A stretch of 64,000 bases of DNA from an uncultured Alphaproteobacteria bacterium (GCA_902826695.1 CADEFU010000006.1:124001-188000); one strand, 5' to 3'; counted from the first letter of the stretch, positions 51,004-59,933 are shown. The notes: generated by a model not told the origin, from the sequence alone. A program made the numbers and translations.

Positions 51004-51471
51004 ATGCGTTTCGATTTCAGCCCGCTTTATCGCTCGACCGTGGGGTTCGACCGGCTCGCCAATTTGCTTGAGACGGTCAATCAGCTGGAACCCGCTGCGG
51101 CGGCTTATCCCCCCTACAACATCGAACAGGTGGCCGAGAACGACTATCGGATCTCGATGGCGGTCGCCGGGTTCGCGGACCGGGATCTGTCGGTCGAGGT
51201 GAAGGAAGGCGTTCTAACAATTACCGGCAAGCGCGTTGGCGAAGAGCCGAAGACGCACTTCCTCTATCAGGGGATTGCCGGGCGCGCTTTCGAGCGGCGC
51301 TTTCAGCTGGCCGACCACATGGAAGTCAGAGGGGCACGGCTTGAACATGGGCTTCTGCACGTGGACATCGCGCGCGTGATCCCTGAGGAGAAGAAGGCCC
51401 GCAGGATCGCGATCAGCTCGACGAAGAGCGAGCCTAAGATTGTCGATGCGACGGTCGCGAACGCAGCGTAA
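51004..51471 (+). CDS. Small heat shock protein (Hsp20/IbpA type)
   Basis: 155 residues from ATG 51004, whose ribosome site AGGA (50992-50995) lies eight bases upstream within the ROSE hairpin; the ATG at 50995 overlaps that site and cannot be the start. N-terminus MRFDFSPLYRSTVGFDRLANLLE is the usual class A rhizobial Hsp20 start, then the alpha-crystallin domain YNIEQVAENDYRISMAVAGFADRDLSVEVKEGVLTITGKRV, LYQGIAGRAFERRFQLADHMEV and the ending GLLHVDIARVIPEEKKARRIAI. It holds unfolding proteins during heat stress. Confidence 0.95.
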   Translation: MRFDFSPLYRSTVGFDRLANLLETVNQLEPAAAAYPPYNIEQVAENDYRISMAVAGFADRDLSVEVKEGVLTITGKRVGEEPKTHFLYQGIAGRAFERRFQLADHMEVRGARLEHGLLHVDIARVIPEEKKARRIAISSTKSEPKIVDATVANAA

Positions 51472-51510
51472 GCCATCGCCTACGAGTTGCGGACGGCGCC
51501 GGGACGCGAG

Positions 51511-54264
51511 TCACGGCGCCGTTTGCTCTTCTGCTTGCGGGGTTTCAACTTCCTGCGGCGCCGCTACGGGCTCGGGCGGTTGCAGATTGAGTGTTACTTC
51601 AACGACGCCAGGTTCGGGCGAGCCTGTGCGTTCGAAGCCGAGCTTGGCGCACATCGAGAGCATGCGGCTGTTCTCTGCGAGGACGTCGCCGAAGATTTGC
51701 TTTGCGCCGATGCTGCGGGCGTAGGCGATAATTTCGTTCATCATGCGCCAGCCCAGCCCGGAACCGGCGCGGTCGCTTCTAACCATGATCGCGTACTCGC
51801 CACGGGTGCGGTCGGGGTCGAGGGCCAAGCGAACGACGCCGATGCCTTCGGGGCGTTCCGCGGATTCGTCGATGACCGCAAAGGCCATCTCCCGGTCGTA
51901 GTCGATTTGCGTGAGCCGCTTGGCGAGCACATCGGGCAGTCGCTGGAGCGTCGAGAAAAAGCGCATACGGACGTCTTCGGGATCGCTTGAGGCGATCGTC
52001 TCTTGGAGGGCGCCTGCGTCTTCCGGTTTGATGGGGCGCATCAGGTAGGTTTTGCCGTGCCGGTCCGTGATCTCGCGTGCGAGTTCGCTGGGGTACGGCT
52101 TGATCGCGAAGCGTTCGGTGCCGGGACGAGGTTCCTTCGCGACACGGATGCGAGCATCGAGGGCGAGCACCCCTTGGTCGCTCGCCCAGAGCGGGTTGAT
52201 GTCGAGTTCCTTCACCTCGGGCAGGTCGATCGCAATCTCTTGCAGAGCCAAGATCACTTTGACGATTGCGTTCATGTCGGACGGCGGGCGGTCGCGGTAG
52301 CCTTTGAGCAGGCGCGCAACGCGGGTGCGGCCGATCAGGTCGCGGGCGAGAATTGCGTTGAGGGGCGGGAGCGCGAGGGCCTGGTCGTTCACGACCTCAA
52401 CGGCCGTGCCGCCTTGGCCGAACAGGACGACCGGGCCGAACAGCGGGTCTTCGGATAGCCCGACAATCAGCTCGTGCACGCCGGCGCGCGAGGCCATCGG
52501 CTGCACGATGAAGCCGTCGATATGCGCGTCGGGCTGCGCTTCGGCGATCCGCAGCAGCATCGTCGAGGCGGCGCGCGCGACCGAGGGACCGTCCTTCAGG
52601 TTGAGAGCGACGGCGCCGACATCGGATTTGTGGACGATGTCGGTCGAGAGGATTTTCAGCGCGACCGGGAAACCCATTGCGACGGCCGTGCGGTGTGCTT
52701 CCTCGGGCGTCTTGGCAACGCGCATTTCGACGGTTGGGATGCGATAGGCTTGCAGGATGCCATTCGCCTCTACGGTCGAAAGCCACTCGCGGCCTTCGGC
52801 GAGAGCGCGGTCAATCGGCTCGCGGATCGTCTTGAGATCGCGCGACACTTCCCCCGCCGATGCAGGCGGAATCTGCATCAGCATCTCTTGGGCTTTGGCG
52901 CGACGGACGAGCTGCATCATTGCTGTGACGGCTTGCTCGGGCGTGTCGAAGACGGGCAGACCGGCTTCGTCGAGCCGCTTGCGGGCGTCGGCAACCGCTG
53001 CCTCGCCAAGCCAGGCGGTGAAGATCGGCGTCGGGTTTCCGTTTTTGCGCGCCGCACGCGCGAGGGTGGCGACGACTTCCGCTGACGCGGTTGGATCGGC
53101 AACGGCAACGGGGCAGTTCAGCACAAGTATGGCGTCGGCGTTCGCGTCGCCCAGGAGTATCTCCAATGCGGTGCGATATCGCTCGGGACCTGCGTCGCCG
53201 ATGATGTCGATGGGGTTGCCTTTACTCCAGCTCACGGGCAGCACACGGTTGAGCGCTTCGATCGTGCTCGGCGAAAGCGCTGCCAGCGTGCCGCCTTCGT
53301 CGATCAGATGATCGGTCGCAAGCACCCCTGCCCCGCCGCCATTTGTCAGGATCGCGATGCGATCGCCAACGATGCGCTGATTGCTTTGCAGCGCTTCAAG
53401 CGCGCCGAACAGACCGTCGATCGTCAGCACGCGCAAGAGGCCGGCGCGCCTGAATGCCGCGTCGGCCACCGCGTCCGAGCCGGTAAGCGCGCCGGTGTGG
53501 GAGCGCGCAGCGCGCGCGCCTTCGGCGTGGCGGCCGGATTTCACGACGATCACAGGTTTGACACGCGCGCAGCGGCGGGCAGCCGACATGAACTTGCGGG
53601 CGCTTGTGATGCTTTCGACGTAGAGCAAGACGGCGTCCGTGCCGGGCTCGGCGGCGAGGTAGTCCAGCATGTCACCGAAATCGACATCGCTCATGCCGCC
53701 AAGCGAGACGAGGTGCGAGAAGCCCAGGCCGCGCGCGGAGGCCCAGTCGAGGACCGTTGTCAGCATCGCGCCGGATTGCGTCACAAACGCTGTGCGGCCG
53801 GTCGGGGCCATGCGGTGGGCGAAGCTGGCGTTGAGCTTTGCGTTCGGGGCGAGGATCCCGATGCAGTTCGGGCCGATGAGGCGCAGCGTGTGGGGTTGCG
53901 CCGCTTCGAGCATCCGTTGCTGTAGCGCGCGGCCATCGTCGCCCATTTCGGCGAAGCCCGCCGTGAGAACGATGGCAGCCTTTGTGCCGCGGGCACCGAG
54001 TTCGGCGATGATATCCGGGATGGGCGCCGGCGGGGTCGCGATGATCGCGAGGTCGGGGGCTTCACTGAGCGCTGCGATACTCTCGTGAACCGGGTGGCCG
54101 TGCAGTTCGCCACCGTGAGGGTTAACCAACGCGATCGTGCCGTCGAAGCCCGCGCCCAAAAGATTGCGCGCGACCACGTCACCGACCGAGTTCGGCGTTC
54201 GGCTGGCACCGATCAAGGCAATGCTTCTCGGCGCGAACAGGGCACGCAGATTACGGACTGACAT
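51511..54264 (-). CDS. Acyl-CoA synthetase (NDP-forming) fused to a GNAT domain
   Basis: 917 residues from ATG 54264. Order: CoA-binding domain (LFAPRSIALIGASRTPNSVGDVVARNLLGAGFDGTIALVNPHGGELHGHPV), succinyl-CoA ligase-like flavodoxin domain, ATP-grasp domain (FPVALKILSTDIVHKSDVGAVALNL, VLFGQGGTAVEVVNDQALALPPLN), then a C-terminal GNAT (MAFAVIDESAERPEGIGVVRLALDPDRTRGEYAIMVRSDRAGSGLGWRMMNEI). This is the Pat/PatZ architecture of protein lysine acetyltransferases that tune acetyl-CoA synthetase. Whether the synthetase part is active cannot be judged from the sequence. Confidence 0.92.
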   Translation of the reverse strand: MSVRNLRALFAPRSIALIGASRTPNSVGDVVARNLLGAGFDGTIALVNPHGGELHGHPVHESIAALSEAPDLAIIATPPAPIPDIIAELGARGTKAAIVLTAGFAEMGDDGRALQQRMLEAAQPHTLRLIGPNCIGILAPNAKLNASFAHRMAPTGRTAFVTQSGAMLTTVLDWASARGLGFSHLVSLGGMSDVDFGDMLDYLAAEPGTDAVLLYVESITSARKFMSAARRCARVKPVIVVKSGRHAEGARAARSHTGALTGSDAVADAAFRRAGLLRVLTIDGLFGALEALQSNQRIVGDRIAILTNGGGAGVLATDHLIDEGGTLAALSPSTIEALNRVLPVSWSKGNPIDIIGDAGPERYRTALEILLGDANADAILVLNCPVAVADPTASAEVVATLARAARKNGNPTPIFTAWLGEAAVADARKRLDEAGLPVFDTPEQAVTAMMQLVRRAKAQEMLMQIPPASAGEVSRDLKTIREPIDRALAEGREWLSTVEANGILQAYRIPTVEMRVAKTPEEAHRTAVAMGFPVALKILSTDIVHKSDVGAVALNLKDGPSVARAASTMLLRIAEAQPDAHIDGFIVQPMASRAGVHELIVGLSEDPLFGPVVLFGQGGTAVEVVNDQALALPPLNAILARDLIGRTRVARLLKGYRDRPPSDMNAIVKVILALQEIAIDLPEVKELDINPLWASDQGVLALDARIRVAKEPRPGTERFAIKPYPSELAREITDRHGKTYLMRPIKPEDAGALQETIASSDPEDVRMRFFSTLQRLPDVLAKRLTQIDYDREMAFAVIDESAERPEGIGVVRLALDPDRTRGEYAIMVRSDRAGSGLGWRMMNEIIAYARSIGAKQIFGDVLAENSRMLSMCAKLGFERTGSPEPGVVEVTLNLQPPEPVAAPQEVETPQAEEQTAP

Positions 54265-54626
54265 TTTCACCACCCACCAAAGCGTGGCTCTAATCACGGG
54301 CGGGCGGGGAACACAACGCGGCCGTCGAACGGTTGTTTGGATAAAGGCCTGCTGAAAGCGGCGATTGCCGGCACGGCCTTGGTGCGCGTAAGCAGTGCGT
54401 GACGCCTTTGTATCGTTCAGAAGTTGAGTGAGTTTATGCACAGCCACTGTGGGTGATAGTGGACGCAGCGACTTGCATTTTTTCCACTCCCTGTTGAGAA
54501 AGTGATTCTCAAGCGTGTATCGCTCCTGTAGTGTCCGGCGCGTGTGGGGTGGTTGCGTTTTTGGGGGCAACGGTTCCTACAGTTGGGGGAGCCGTCGCTT
54601 GTAATGCTGTTCGGGGCAGCTCCAGT
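54265..54626. other. Divergent intergenic region between the Pat-like and esterase genes
   Basis: 362 bases containing the promoters of two divergent genes. The only clear structure is the dyad at 54494-54512. The remainder is moderately GC-rich without recognisable motifs. Confidence 0.6.
54494..54512. promoter_or_regulatory. 19-bp dyad TTGAGAA-N5-TTCTCAA
   Basis: Perfect seven-base arms around AGTGA. The size and the GAGAA/TTCTC arms recall Fur-type iron boxes (consensus 19 bp), but GATAAT is not matched, so a different repressor is equally likely. It lies 114 bases upstream of the esterase start. Confidence 0.4.
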
Positions 54627-55553
54627 ATGATGAATTGGCCGCGTACATTTAATCGGCGTCCCGCGCTTGCGCGGCGTCAGGCCGCGTTCGACCCTTCGGC
54701 GTCGATCGAAGAGCTTCGTGAGCACATCAAACAATTTTGGGCGGGCTTTGGTCCGCTGCAGCCGGGTGTCGATGTTCAGCCGGTGTTGATCAGCGCCATT
54801 CGCGGCGAGTGGGTCGTGCCGGAGTCGGCGACCGGACGGCGTGTGATTTTGTATTTCCATGGCGGCGGCTTCATCGCCGGATCGCCGGAAACGCATCGGC
54901 CGTTGATCTCGCGCTTGGCGCATGCCGCGAGTGCGCGAGCGCTGGTGCCGCAATACCGCTTGGCGCCGGAGTTTCCGTATCCGGCGGCGCTGCGCGATGC
55001 GGCGGATTCCTATCGCTGGCTTTTGACGCAAGGGATTACACCGCAGAACATCATCTTTGCGGGTGACGGTTCGGGCGGCGGGTTGGTGTTTGCGACTCTG
55101 CTTGCTTTGCGCAATGCGGGGTTACCATTGCCTGCGGGCGCGCTTTGCTTCTCGCCGTGGGCCGATATGACGCTCTCGGGTTGGTCGATGCTCAAGAACA
55201 AAGCGTCGGACGATGCGTTGAGCTGGGAATTACTCGCGACATGCTCCCGGCACTACCTCAAGGGCGCCTCGCCGGCGGAGCCGTTTGCTTCGCCGCTTTA
55301 TGGCGACTTCCGCGGTATGCCGCCGATGATGATCCATGCGGGAAGTCTTGAAGTTCTGAAGGACGACGCGAGCCGGTTGGGCGAGCGAGCGGCGGCGGCG
55401 AACATCAACGTGAACGTTGAGGTTTATGACGGCATGCCGCATCTGTTTCAGGGCTTGCCCGAGCTGCCGGAAGCGAAGGTGTCGCTTACGCGGGCAGCCT
55501 CGTTCATCAAGCAGCGGACGCCGGAAGTGGCAATGAAGCGCGCGGCGCAATAG
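54627..55553 (+). CDS. Alpha/beta hydrolase fold-3 esterase (HSL family)
   Basis: 308 residues from ATG 54627. HSL-family oxyanion motif YFHGGGFIAGSPETHR, nucleophile motif AGDGSGGGLVFATLLALRN (the serine in GDGSGG), acid SLEVLKDDASRLGERAAAA and late His in YDGMPHLFQGLP. It hydrolyses short-chain carboxyl esters or acetylated sugars. No signal peptide. Divergent from the Pat-like gene. It ends 2 bases before the convergent RAYT gene. Confidence 0.9.
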   Translation: MMNWPRTFNRRPALARRQAAFDPSASIEELREHIKQFWAGFGPLQPGVDVQPVLISAIRGEWVVPESATGRRVILYFHGGGFIAGSPETHRPLISRLAHAASARALVPQYRLAPEFPYPAALRDAADSYRWLLTQGITPQNIIFAGDGSGGGLVFATLLALRNAGLPLPAGALCFSPWADMTLSGWSMLKNKASDDALSWELLATCSRHYLKGASPAEPFASPLYGDFRGMPPMMIHAGSLEVLKDDASRLGERAAAANINVNVEVYDGMPHLFQGLPELPEAKVSLTRAASFIKQRTPEVAMKRAAQ

Positions 55554-55555
55554 GC

Positions 55556-56248
55556 CTAGCGCTTCGCTTTCTTTTTGACCGCAGGTTTTGCCGCCTTTGG
55601 CTTTGGTCCGGGGCGTTGGCGCGCGAGTGTGCGGCCGAGCTTCTTTTCCAGAGACTTGATGAAGGCCGGCGAGCCGAGTGGGCGTCCGGTATGCTCGCAG
55701 GCGGCAATCGTTTTCAGATCCGCGGGGGCGATCGGCTTGGCGAGTTCCGTTTTCCACACGCTCGCGCTGACGCCGAGACCCTTTACATCGACGAAGCCGT
55801 CGGTTTTGCCCTTGAGATGCGCGGCCGCGCTTGACCATTTCCAGTTCGCAGCCTTCGCAGCCACACGGCCGCGGACCGGCGCCTGCTCGACGAAGCGGGT
55901 GACGAGCGCCAACGCGGCTTGGTCCATCGGGAACGACGAAAAACGGCCCCGGAAAAGGCCGCCATCGCGGCCGCGGCGCTGGTTCATGGCGCGGGTGAAG
56001 CGGCGGTGAGCCTCGCCCAATGCTTGGCGCAGGGCCTTCGGGCTTTGCGGCACCAGAATCAGGTGCACCTGCTTGGGAAGCAGGCAGTAGGCGAGAACGC
56101 CCACTTTTGCGCTGGCGCAGCCTTCGGCCACGAGCGCGAGGTAATCCTTATAGTCCTGATCGGACGCGAAAATTTTCTGCCCGGGGTTGCCCCGTTGCAG
56201 AATGTGGTGCGGCGCGCCAGGCGCCACCGCTCTTGCCAATCGTGCCAT
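55556..56248 (-). CDS. RAYT-type (REP-associated) transposase relative lacking catalytic residues
   Basis: 230 residues from ATG 56248, starting MARLARAVAPGAPHHILQRGN, the standard Y1_Tnp RAYT start. The HUH position reads CLLPKQVHLILV instead of PNHVHLI, so the first histidine is glutamine (Q60). The catalytic tyrosine, normally in RYVxxNPVRA, is phenylalanine in TRFVEQAPVRG (F119). The rest of the domain is intact (GGLFRGRFSSFPMDQAAL, WKWSSAAAHLKGKTDG), and a Lys/Pro/Ala-rich tail follows. It cannot cut DNA by the known mechanism and may be a domesticated DNA-binding protein. Confidence 0.85.
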   Translation of the reverse strand: MARLARAVAPGAPHHILQRGNPGQKIFASDQDYKDYLALVAEGCASAKVGVLAYCLLPKQVHLILVPQSPKALRQALGEAHRRFTRAMNQRRGRDGGLFRGRFSSFPMDQAALALVTRFVEQAPVRGRVAAKAANWKWSSAAAHLKGKTDGFVDVKGLGVSASVWKTELAKPIAPADLKTIAACEHTGRPLGSPAFIKSLEKKLGRTLARQRPGPKPKAAKPAVKKKAKR

Positions 56249-56290
56249 GGTGGTGAAAGTAAGCGCGAAGCGGGCGCGCGTCAACGAATC

Positions 56291-56330
56291 TGTGTCCCCG
56301 GATTAACTGGGCTGCGTCACCGTAACAGCT
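56291..56330. repeat. REP-like sequence upstream of the RAYT gene
   Basis: TGTGTCCCCGGATTAAC begins at 56291, 43 bases upstream of the RAYT start, followed by CACCGTAAC. The GTGTCCCC/GTAAC combination matches the repeat units at 29.7-33 kb. A RAYT gene beside its cognate REP is the usual pattern. Confidence 0.5.
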
Positions 56331-56369
56331 CACAGTTCCTGTCAACGTTGTCATTTGGGATTGAAAGCG

Positions 56370-57920
56370 ATGCGACTTCTGCGTGCTCTCTTGATCGCGT
56401 GCGTTGCGACTGCGACCACTGCTTGTGTGTCCGAGCCCGGCACAGCCCGCGCTTCCGCTACGCCAGCGGCGAACGAAACGGAAATCACCCTGGTGGTGAC
56501 AAGCGACGTCTACAAGATGCAGGACGAGAACGGGCGCGGGGGTATGGCGCGGATCGCCGCTGCGCTGAAGGCGGAAAAGGCGCGCCACAGCAACGTTCTG
56601 ACCGTTCATGCCGGGGACACGATTTCCCCGTCCTTGATGTCGGGGTTCGACAAGGGCGAGCACATCATCGCGCTGTTCAATATGACCCCGCTGGACGTGT
56701 TCGTGCCGGGGAACCACGAGTTCGACTTTGGGCCGGACATCTTTTTGAAGCGGATGCGCGAAACCAAGGCTGCGGTTCTGGCGGCCAATCTGCGCGACGC
56801 GGCGGGGCAGCCGATCGCGGGTATTGCCGATTCGAAGATCGTGACGTTCGGGAACGTGAAAGTCGGTGTGATCGGGCTCACAGCCGACAACTCGCCGGTA
56901 TCGTCGAAGCCGGGCAACTTGAAGTTCGCGAGCAGCATCGCCACGGCGGAGCGGGAGTCGATCCGGTTGCGGAAGGGGGGAGCCGACTTGATCGTGCTGA
57001 TACCGCACGCGGATCGGACGCTCGATCTTGAGCTTTACAAGTCCGGGTTTGCCGACGTGATTCTGTCGGGGCACGACCACGATCTCTATATGCAGTTCAA
57101 CGAGAGGACAGCCATCGTCGAACCGGGCGAAGACGGGATGGCAGTTGTGGCTGTCGATCTGACGGTGAAGGTCGAGGAGAAAGATGGAAAGCGCAGGGTG
57201 CGCTGGTGGCCGCGGTTTCGGTTCGTCGATACCGCCGACGTAGCGCCGGATGCGGCCGTCGCGGCGAAGGTTGCAGACTATGAGAAGGCGCTCAACGCCG
57301 AGATTGCGCAGCCGATCGGACGTACGACGACCGAGCTCGACAGCCGCAATGCGACGGTACGCGGTGGTGAAGCTGTGATCGGCAATCTGTTCGCGGACGC
57401 CGTGCGGGAGGCGACGAAGGCCGACGTTGTGTTGATCAACGGCGGTGGTTTTCGCGGCGGCAAGGTCTATCCGGCGGGCACCGAGTTGACGCGCAAGGAC
57501 GTCCTGACCGAGTTGCCGTTCTTGAACAAAGCCTATGTGCTGGAACTGACCGGCGCGCAGCTGCGAGAAGCGTTGGAGCAAGGGTTCACGGGCGCGGAGA
57601 ACGAGGTCGGGCGCTTCCCGCAGGTTTCGGGCATGCGGATCAAGGCGGATGTGACACGCGCCGCCGGTGCGCGCGTCGTGGCGGTGACTGTGAATGGGAA
57701 ACCACTCAATCCGGCCGCCAGGTACCGGCTGTCCACGAACGACTATCTCGCGAATGGCGGCGACGGGTATGCCGCGTTCAAATCGGCGAAGGTGCTCGCG
57801 GGCGATGCGGAGGCGGATCTGATCGCCAACATCGTGATGGCCTACATCCGTGCAAAGGGAACGGTTTCGCCCGTGCTCGACGGCCGGATCATCGTCGGCC
57901 GAGCGCGCGCGCCTGGCTGA
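56370..57920 (+). CDS. Bifunctional metallophosphatase/5'-nucleotidase
   Basis: 516 residues from ATG 56370. A signal peptide with a weak lipobox-like TTAC is seen (LLIACVATATTACVSEP). The metallophosphoesterase domain has TSDVYKM where most relatives have NDxH, GGMARIAAALKAEKARHSNVLTVHAGDTISPS, VPGNHEFDFG, HADRT and GHDHDLY. The C-terminal 5'-nucleotidase domain has RGGEAVIGNLFADAVREATKADVVLINGGGFRG and the substrate loop STNDYLANGGDGYAAF. It dephosphorylates nucleotides outside the inner membrane. Confidence 0.9.
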   Translation: MRLLRALLIACVATATTACVSEPGTARASATPAANETEITLVVTSDVYKMQDENGRGGMARIAAALKAEKARHSNVLTVHAGDTISPSLMSGFDKGEHIIALFNMTPLDVFVPGNHEFDFGPDIFLKRMRETKAAVLAANLRDAAGQPIAGIADSKIVTFGNVKVGVIGLTADNSPVSSKPGNLKFASSIATAERESIRLRKGGADLIVLIPHADRTLDLELYKSGFADVILSGHDHDLYMQFNERTAIVEPGEDGMAVVAVDLTVKVEEKDGKRRVRWWPRFRFVDTADVAPDAAVAAKVADYEKALNAEIAQPIGRTTTELDSRNATVRGGEAVIGNLFADAVREATKADVVLINGGGFRGGKVYPAGTELTRKDVLTELPFLNKAYVLELTGAQLREALEQGFTGAENEVGRFPQVSGMRIKADVTRAAGARVVAVTVNGKPLNPAARYRLSTNDYLANGGDGYAAFKSAKVLAGDAEADLIANIVMAYIRAKGTVSPVLDGRIIVGRARAPG

Positions 57921-58232
57921 GATCTCGTGTTCGGGTCCCGCGCTACGCGACCGGAGCACGATTGGATCAGGGCAAAGCTGCGCGGGTGTGCGGGCATCAC
58001 AGGACATGCGTTGAATCCCCGACGGTCACGGCGTCGTGAGCGGTTTTGCGGTGAACCGCGCAACCCAATGGGCAGAGCGTGCGTAGAAGATGCCGACTGC
58101 AGCGAACGACGCGGCGTGGTTAGAGACCCACCGCTTCGTTCGTAGCCGTTCCCGAAACATTCGGGCGACTTTCATCTGGGAGGCATGGTGCTTTCCGGAA
58201 GCGATCAAACTTTGCCAATTGGAGAAACCAAA
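57921..58232. other. Intergenic region upstream of the fasciclin gene
   Basis: 312 bases. Two small hairpins are visible: GCGGTT-N8-AACCGC (58040-58059) and CCCGAA-ACA-TTCGGG (58151-58165). Neither has a T-tract. No gene or tRNA is recognised; the right end is the promoter and leader of the fasciclin gene. Confidence 0.5.
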
Positions 58233-58784
58233 ATGTCTTTCGCACGCAAAACCGTCTTCGCTGTTGCGGCTTCGGCCCTGCTTTCCGGCGCAGCATTCGC
58301 CAGCGTCATGGTCGGCGGTCAGGCAATGTTCCCGACCAAGAACATCGTCGAGAACGCAGCAAATTCGGCCGATCACACAACGCTTGTTGGAGCGGTGAAG
58401 GCCGCGGGTCTCGTCGAAACGTTGCAGTCGAAGGGTCCGTTCACTGTCTTCGCGCCGGTCAATGCGGCCTTCGCGGCGCTTCCCGCCGGCACGGTGGAAA
58501 CGCTGCTCAAGCCCGAGAACAAGGCTGCGCTGACCGGTGTGCTCACCTATCACGTCGTGGCCGGGCGCGTCACTTACAACGACCTGCGCAGCAAGATTCA
58601 ACGCGGTCACGGCAAGGCGATGCTCTCGACGGTCGCCGGCGGCTCGTTGACCGCTGAGATGAACGGCCCGATCAACATCGTCGTCAAAGACGCCACGGGC
58701 GGTGCGGCGAACATCACCGTCTATGACGTGATCCAATCGAACGGCGTGATCCACTCGATCGACCGGGTCTTGTTGCCGAAGTAA
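58233..58784 (+). CDS. Fasciclin (FAS1) domain secreted protein
   Basis: 183 residues from ATG 58233 (GGAGAAA site) with a signal peptide (KTVFAVAASALLSGAAFA). One FAS1 domain: NSADHTTLVGAVKAAGLVETLQSKGPFTVFAPVNAAFAALPAGTVETLLKPENKAALTGVLTYHVVAGRV and the closing ITVYDVIQSNGVIHSIDRVLLP, with the H2-like YHVVAG motif. Such proteins act in adhesion or cell-surface contacts. Single gene with its own terminator. Confidence 0.95.
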   Translation: MSFARKTVFAVAASALLSGAAFASVMVGGQAMFPTKNIVENAANSADHTTLVGAVKAAGLVETLQSKGPFTVFAPVNAAFAALPAGTVETLLKPENKAALTGVLTYHVVAGRVTYNDLRSKIQRGHGKAMLSTVAGGSLTAEMNGPINIVVKDATGGAANITVYDVIQSNGVIHSIDRVLLPK

Positions 58785-58803
58785 TCCCAGCACTTCGGGA
58801 ACA

Positions 58804-58834
58804 CCGGAGGCGGCGCTCTCTCCCCCGCCTCCGG
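58804..58834. terminator. Terminator-like hairpin after the fasciclin gene
   Basis: Perfect 10-bp stem CCGGAGGCGG/CCGCCTCCGG with an 11-base loop, 20 bases after the stop. Only a weak T-run (ATTT) follows. It also lies near the 3' end of the convergent ltaE gene (58862) and may serve both. Confidence 0.7.
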
Positions 58835-58861
58835 CCCCATTTCCGGCGATGCGCTCCGTCG

Positions 58862-59896
58862 TCAGGGCTGATGGCAGTGCTTGAGGAAGGCCTCGATTTC
58901 AGCACCGGTGGTGGCGAAGGAGCAGACGAGGCGGATCAACGGGCGGCCATCCGTGACAGGCTCCCAGAGGTAGAACTTGGCACCTGCGGATTCGAGCGCC
59001 TTCATCGCGGACTCGGAAGGCAGCTTGACGAAGACTTCGTTCGCTTCGACGGGCGCGACGATGGTGAAGCCTGGCAAGGGTTTTAGGCCGCCAGCGAGAC
59101 GCTGAGCGGCTGCGTTGGCGTGGGCGGCCAGCTTGAGCCAGAGGTTACCCTCTAGCATGGCTTCGATTTGAGCCGAGGCAAAGCGCATCTTCGAGATTAG
59201 GTGCCCTGCTCTTTTTCGGCGGAAGGCAAAGTCGGACGCACGAGCGGAATCGAAGAAGACCACGGCTTCGGCAGCGACGGCACCGTTCTTGGTGAAGCCA
59301 AGTGAGAGCGCCTCCACGCCCGCCTTCCAGGTGATGTCCGCCGGCTTACAGCCGAGACTGGCGATCGCGTTTGCGAAGCGGGCGCCGTCCATATGAAGCG
59401 CCATCGCGTTGGCTTTGGCGAAGCGGCTTAGGGCCTCCACTTCGGCGCGCGTATAGACGGTGCCGAGTTCGGTTGCCTGAGTGATCGAGATCGCGGCGGG
59501 TTGCGTGTGATGGACATCGCCGCGGATGTGGTATCCGAGGCGCGCTTGGATCGCAGCCGGGCTCAGCTTCGCCGCGTCGCCCCTCAGGGGCACGAGTTTT
59601 GCCCCCGCGAAAAACTCCGGCGCGCCGCACTCGTCGACGTTGATGTGCGCGTTCTCGTGGCAGAAGATCGCGCCGTAAGGCGGTGTCAGTGTCGCGAGCG
59701 AGAGCGCGTTCGCCGCCGTGCCGGTGGCGACGGGAAAGACAGCGACATCTTTCTCGAAAAGGGCCGAGACTTTCTCGGTAAGACGGGCGGTAATTGCGTC
59801 GCCGCCGTAGCTCGTCGCAGCGCCGTCGTTGGCCCGCGTGATTGCAGCAATGATTTCCGGCGCAGCGCCGGCCGTGTTGTCGCTTCGAAAGTTCAT
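58862..59896 (-). CDS. ltaE: Low-specificity L-threonine aldolase
   Basis: 344 residues. PLP fold-type I enzyme cleaving threonine/allo-threonine to glycine and acetaldehyde. Landmarks: NFRSDNTAGAAPEIIAAITRANDG, FPVATGTAANALSLATLTPPYGAIFCHENAHINVDECGAPEFFAGAKL, LHMDGARFANA and the PLP lysine in LSLGFTKNGAVAAE. Length fits. Its leader has a hairpin only five bases from the ATG. Confidence 0.92.
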   Translation of the reverse strand: MNFRSDNTAGAAPEIIAAITRANDGAATSYGGDAITARLTEKVSALFEKDVAVFPVATGTAANALSLATLTPPYGAIFCHENAHINVDECGAPEFFAGAKLVPLRGDAAKLSPAAIQARLGYHIRGDVHHTQPAAISITQATELGTVYTRAEVEALSRFAKANAMALHMDGARFANAIASLGCKPADITWKAGVEALSLGFTKNGAVAAEAVVFFDSARASDFAFRRKRAGHLISKMRFASAQIEAMLEGNLWLKLAAHANAAAQRLAGGLKPLPGFTIVAPVEANEVFVKLPSESAMKALESAGAKFYLWEPVTDGRPLIRLVCSFATTGAEIEAFLKHCHQP

Positions 59897-59900
59897 GCCT

Positions 59901-59918
59901 GTCCCGCGTTTGCGGGAC
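59901..59918 (-). promoter_or_regulatory. Hairpin abutting the ltaE start codon
   Basis: GTCCCGC, four-base loop, GCGGGAC, ending five bases before the ATG; the arm nearest the ATG contains the only GGGA that could serve as ribosome site. It may therefore limit translation or be an operator. Confidence 0.4.
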
Positions 59919-59933
59919 GATCAATACACCGGC

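Noticed and set aside
56148..58007. A 619-codon minus-strand frame
   Set aside because: Antisense shadow of the 5'-nucleotidase gene.
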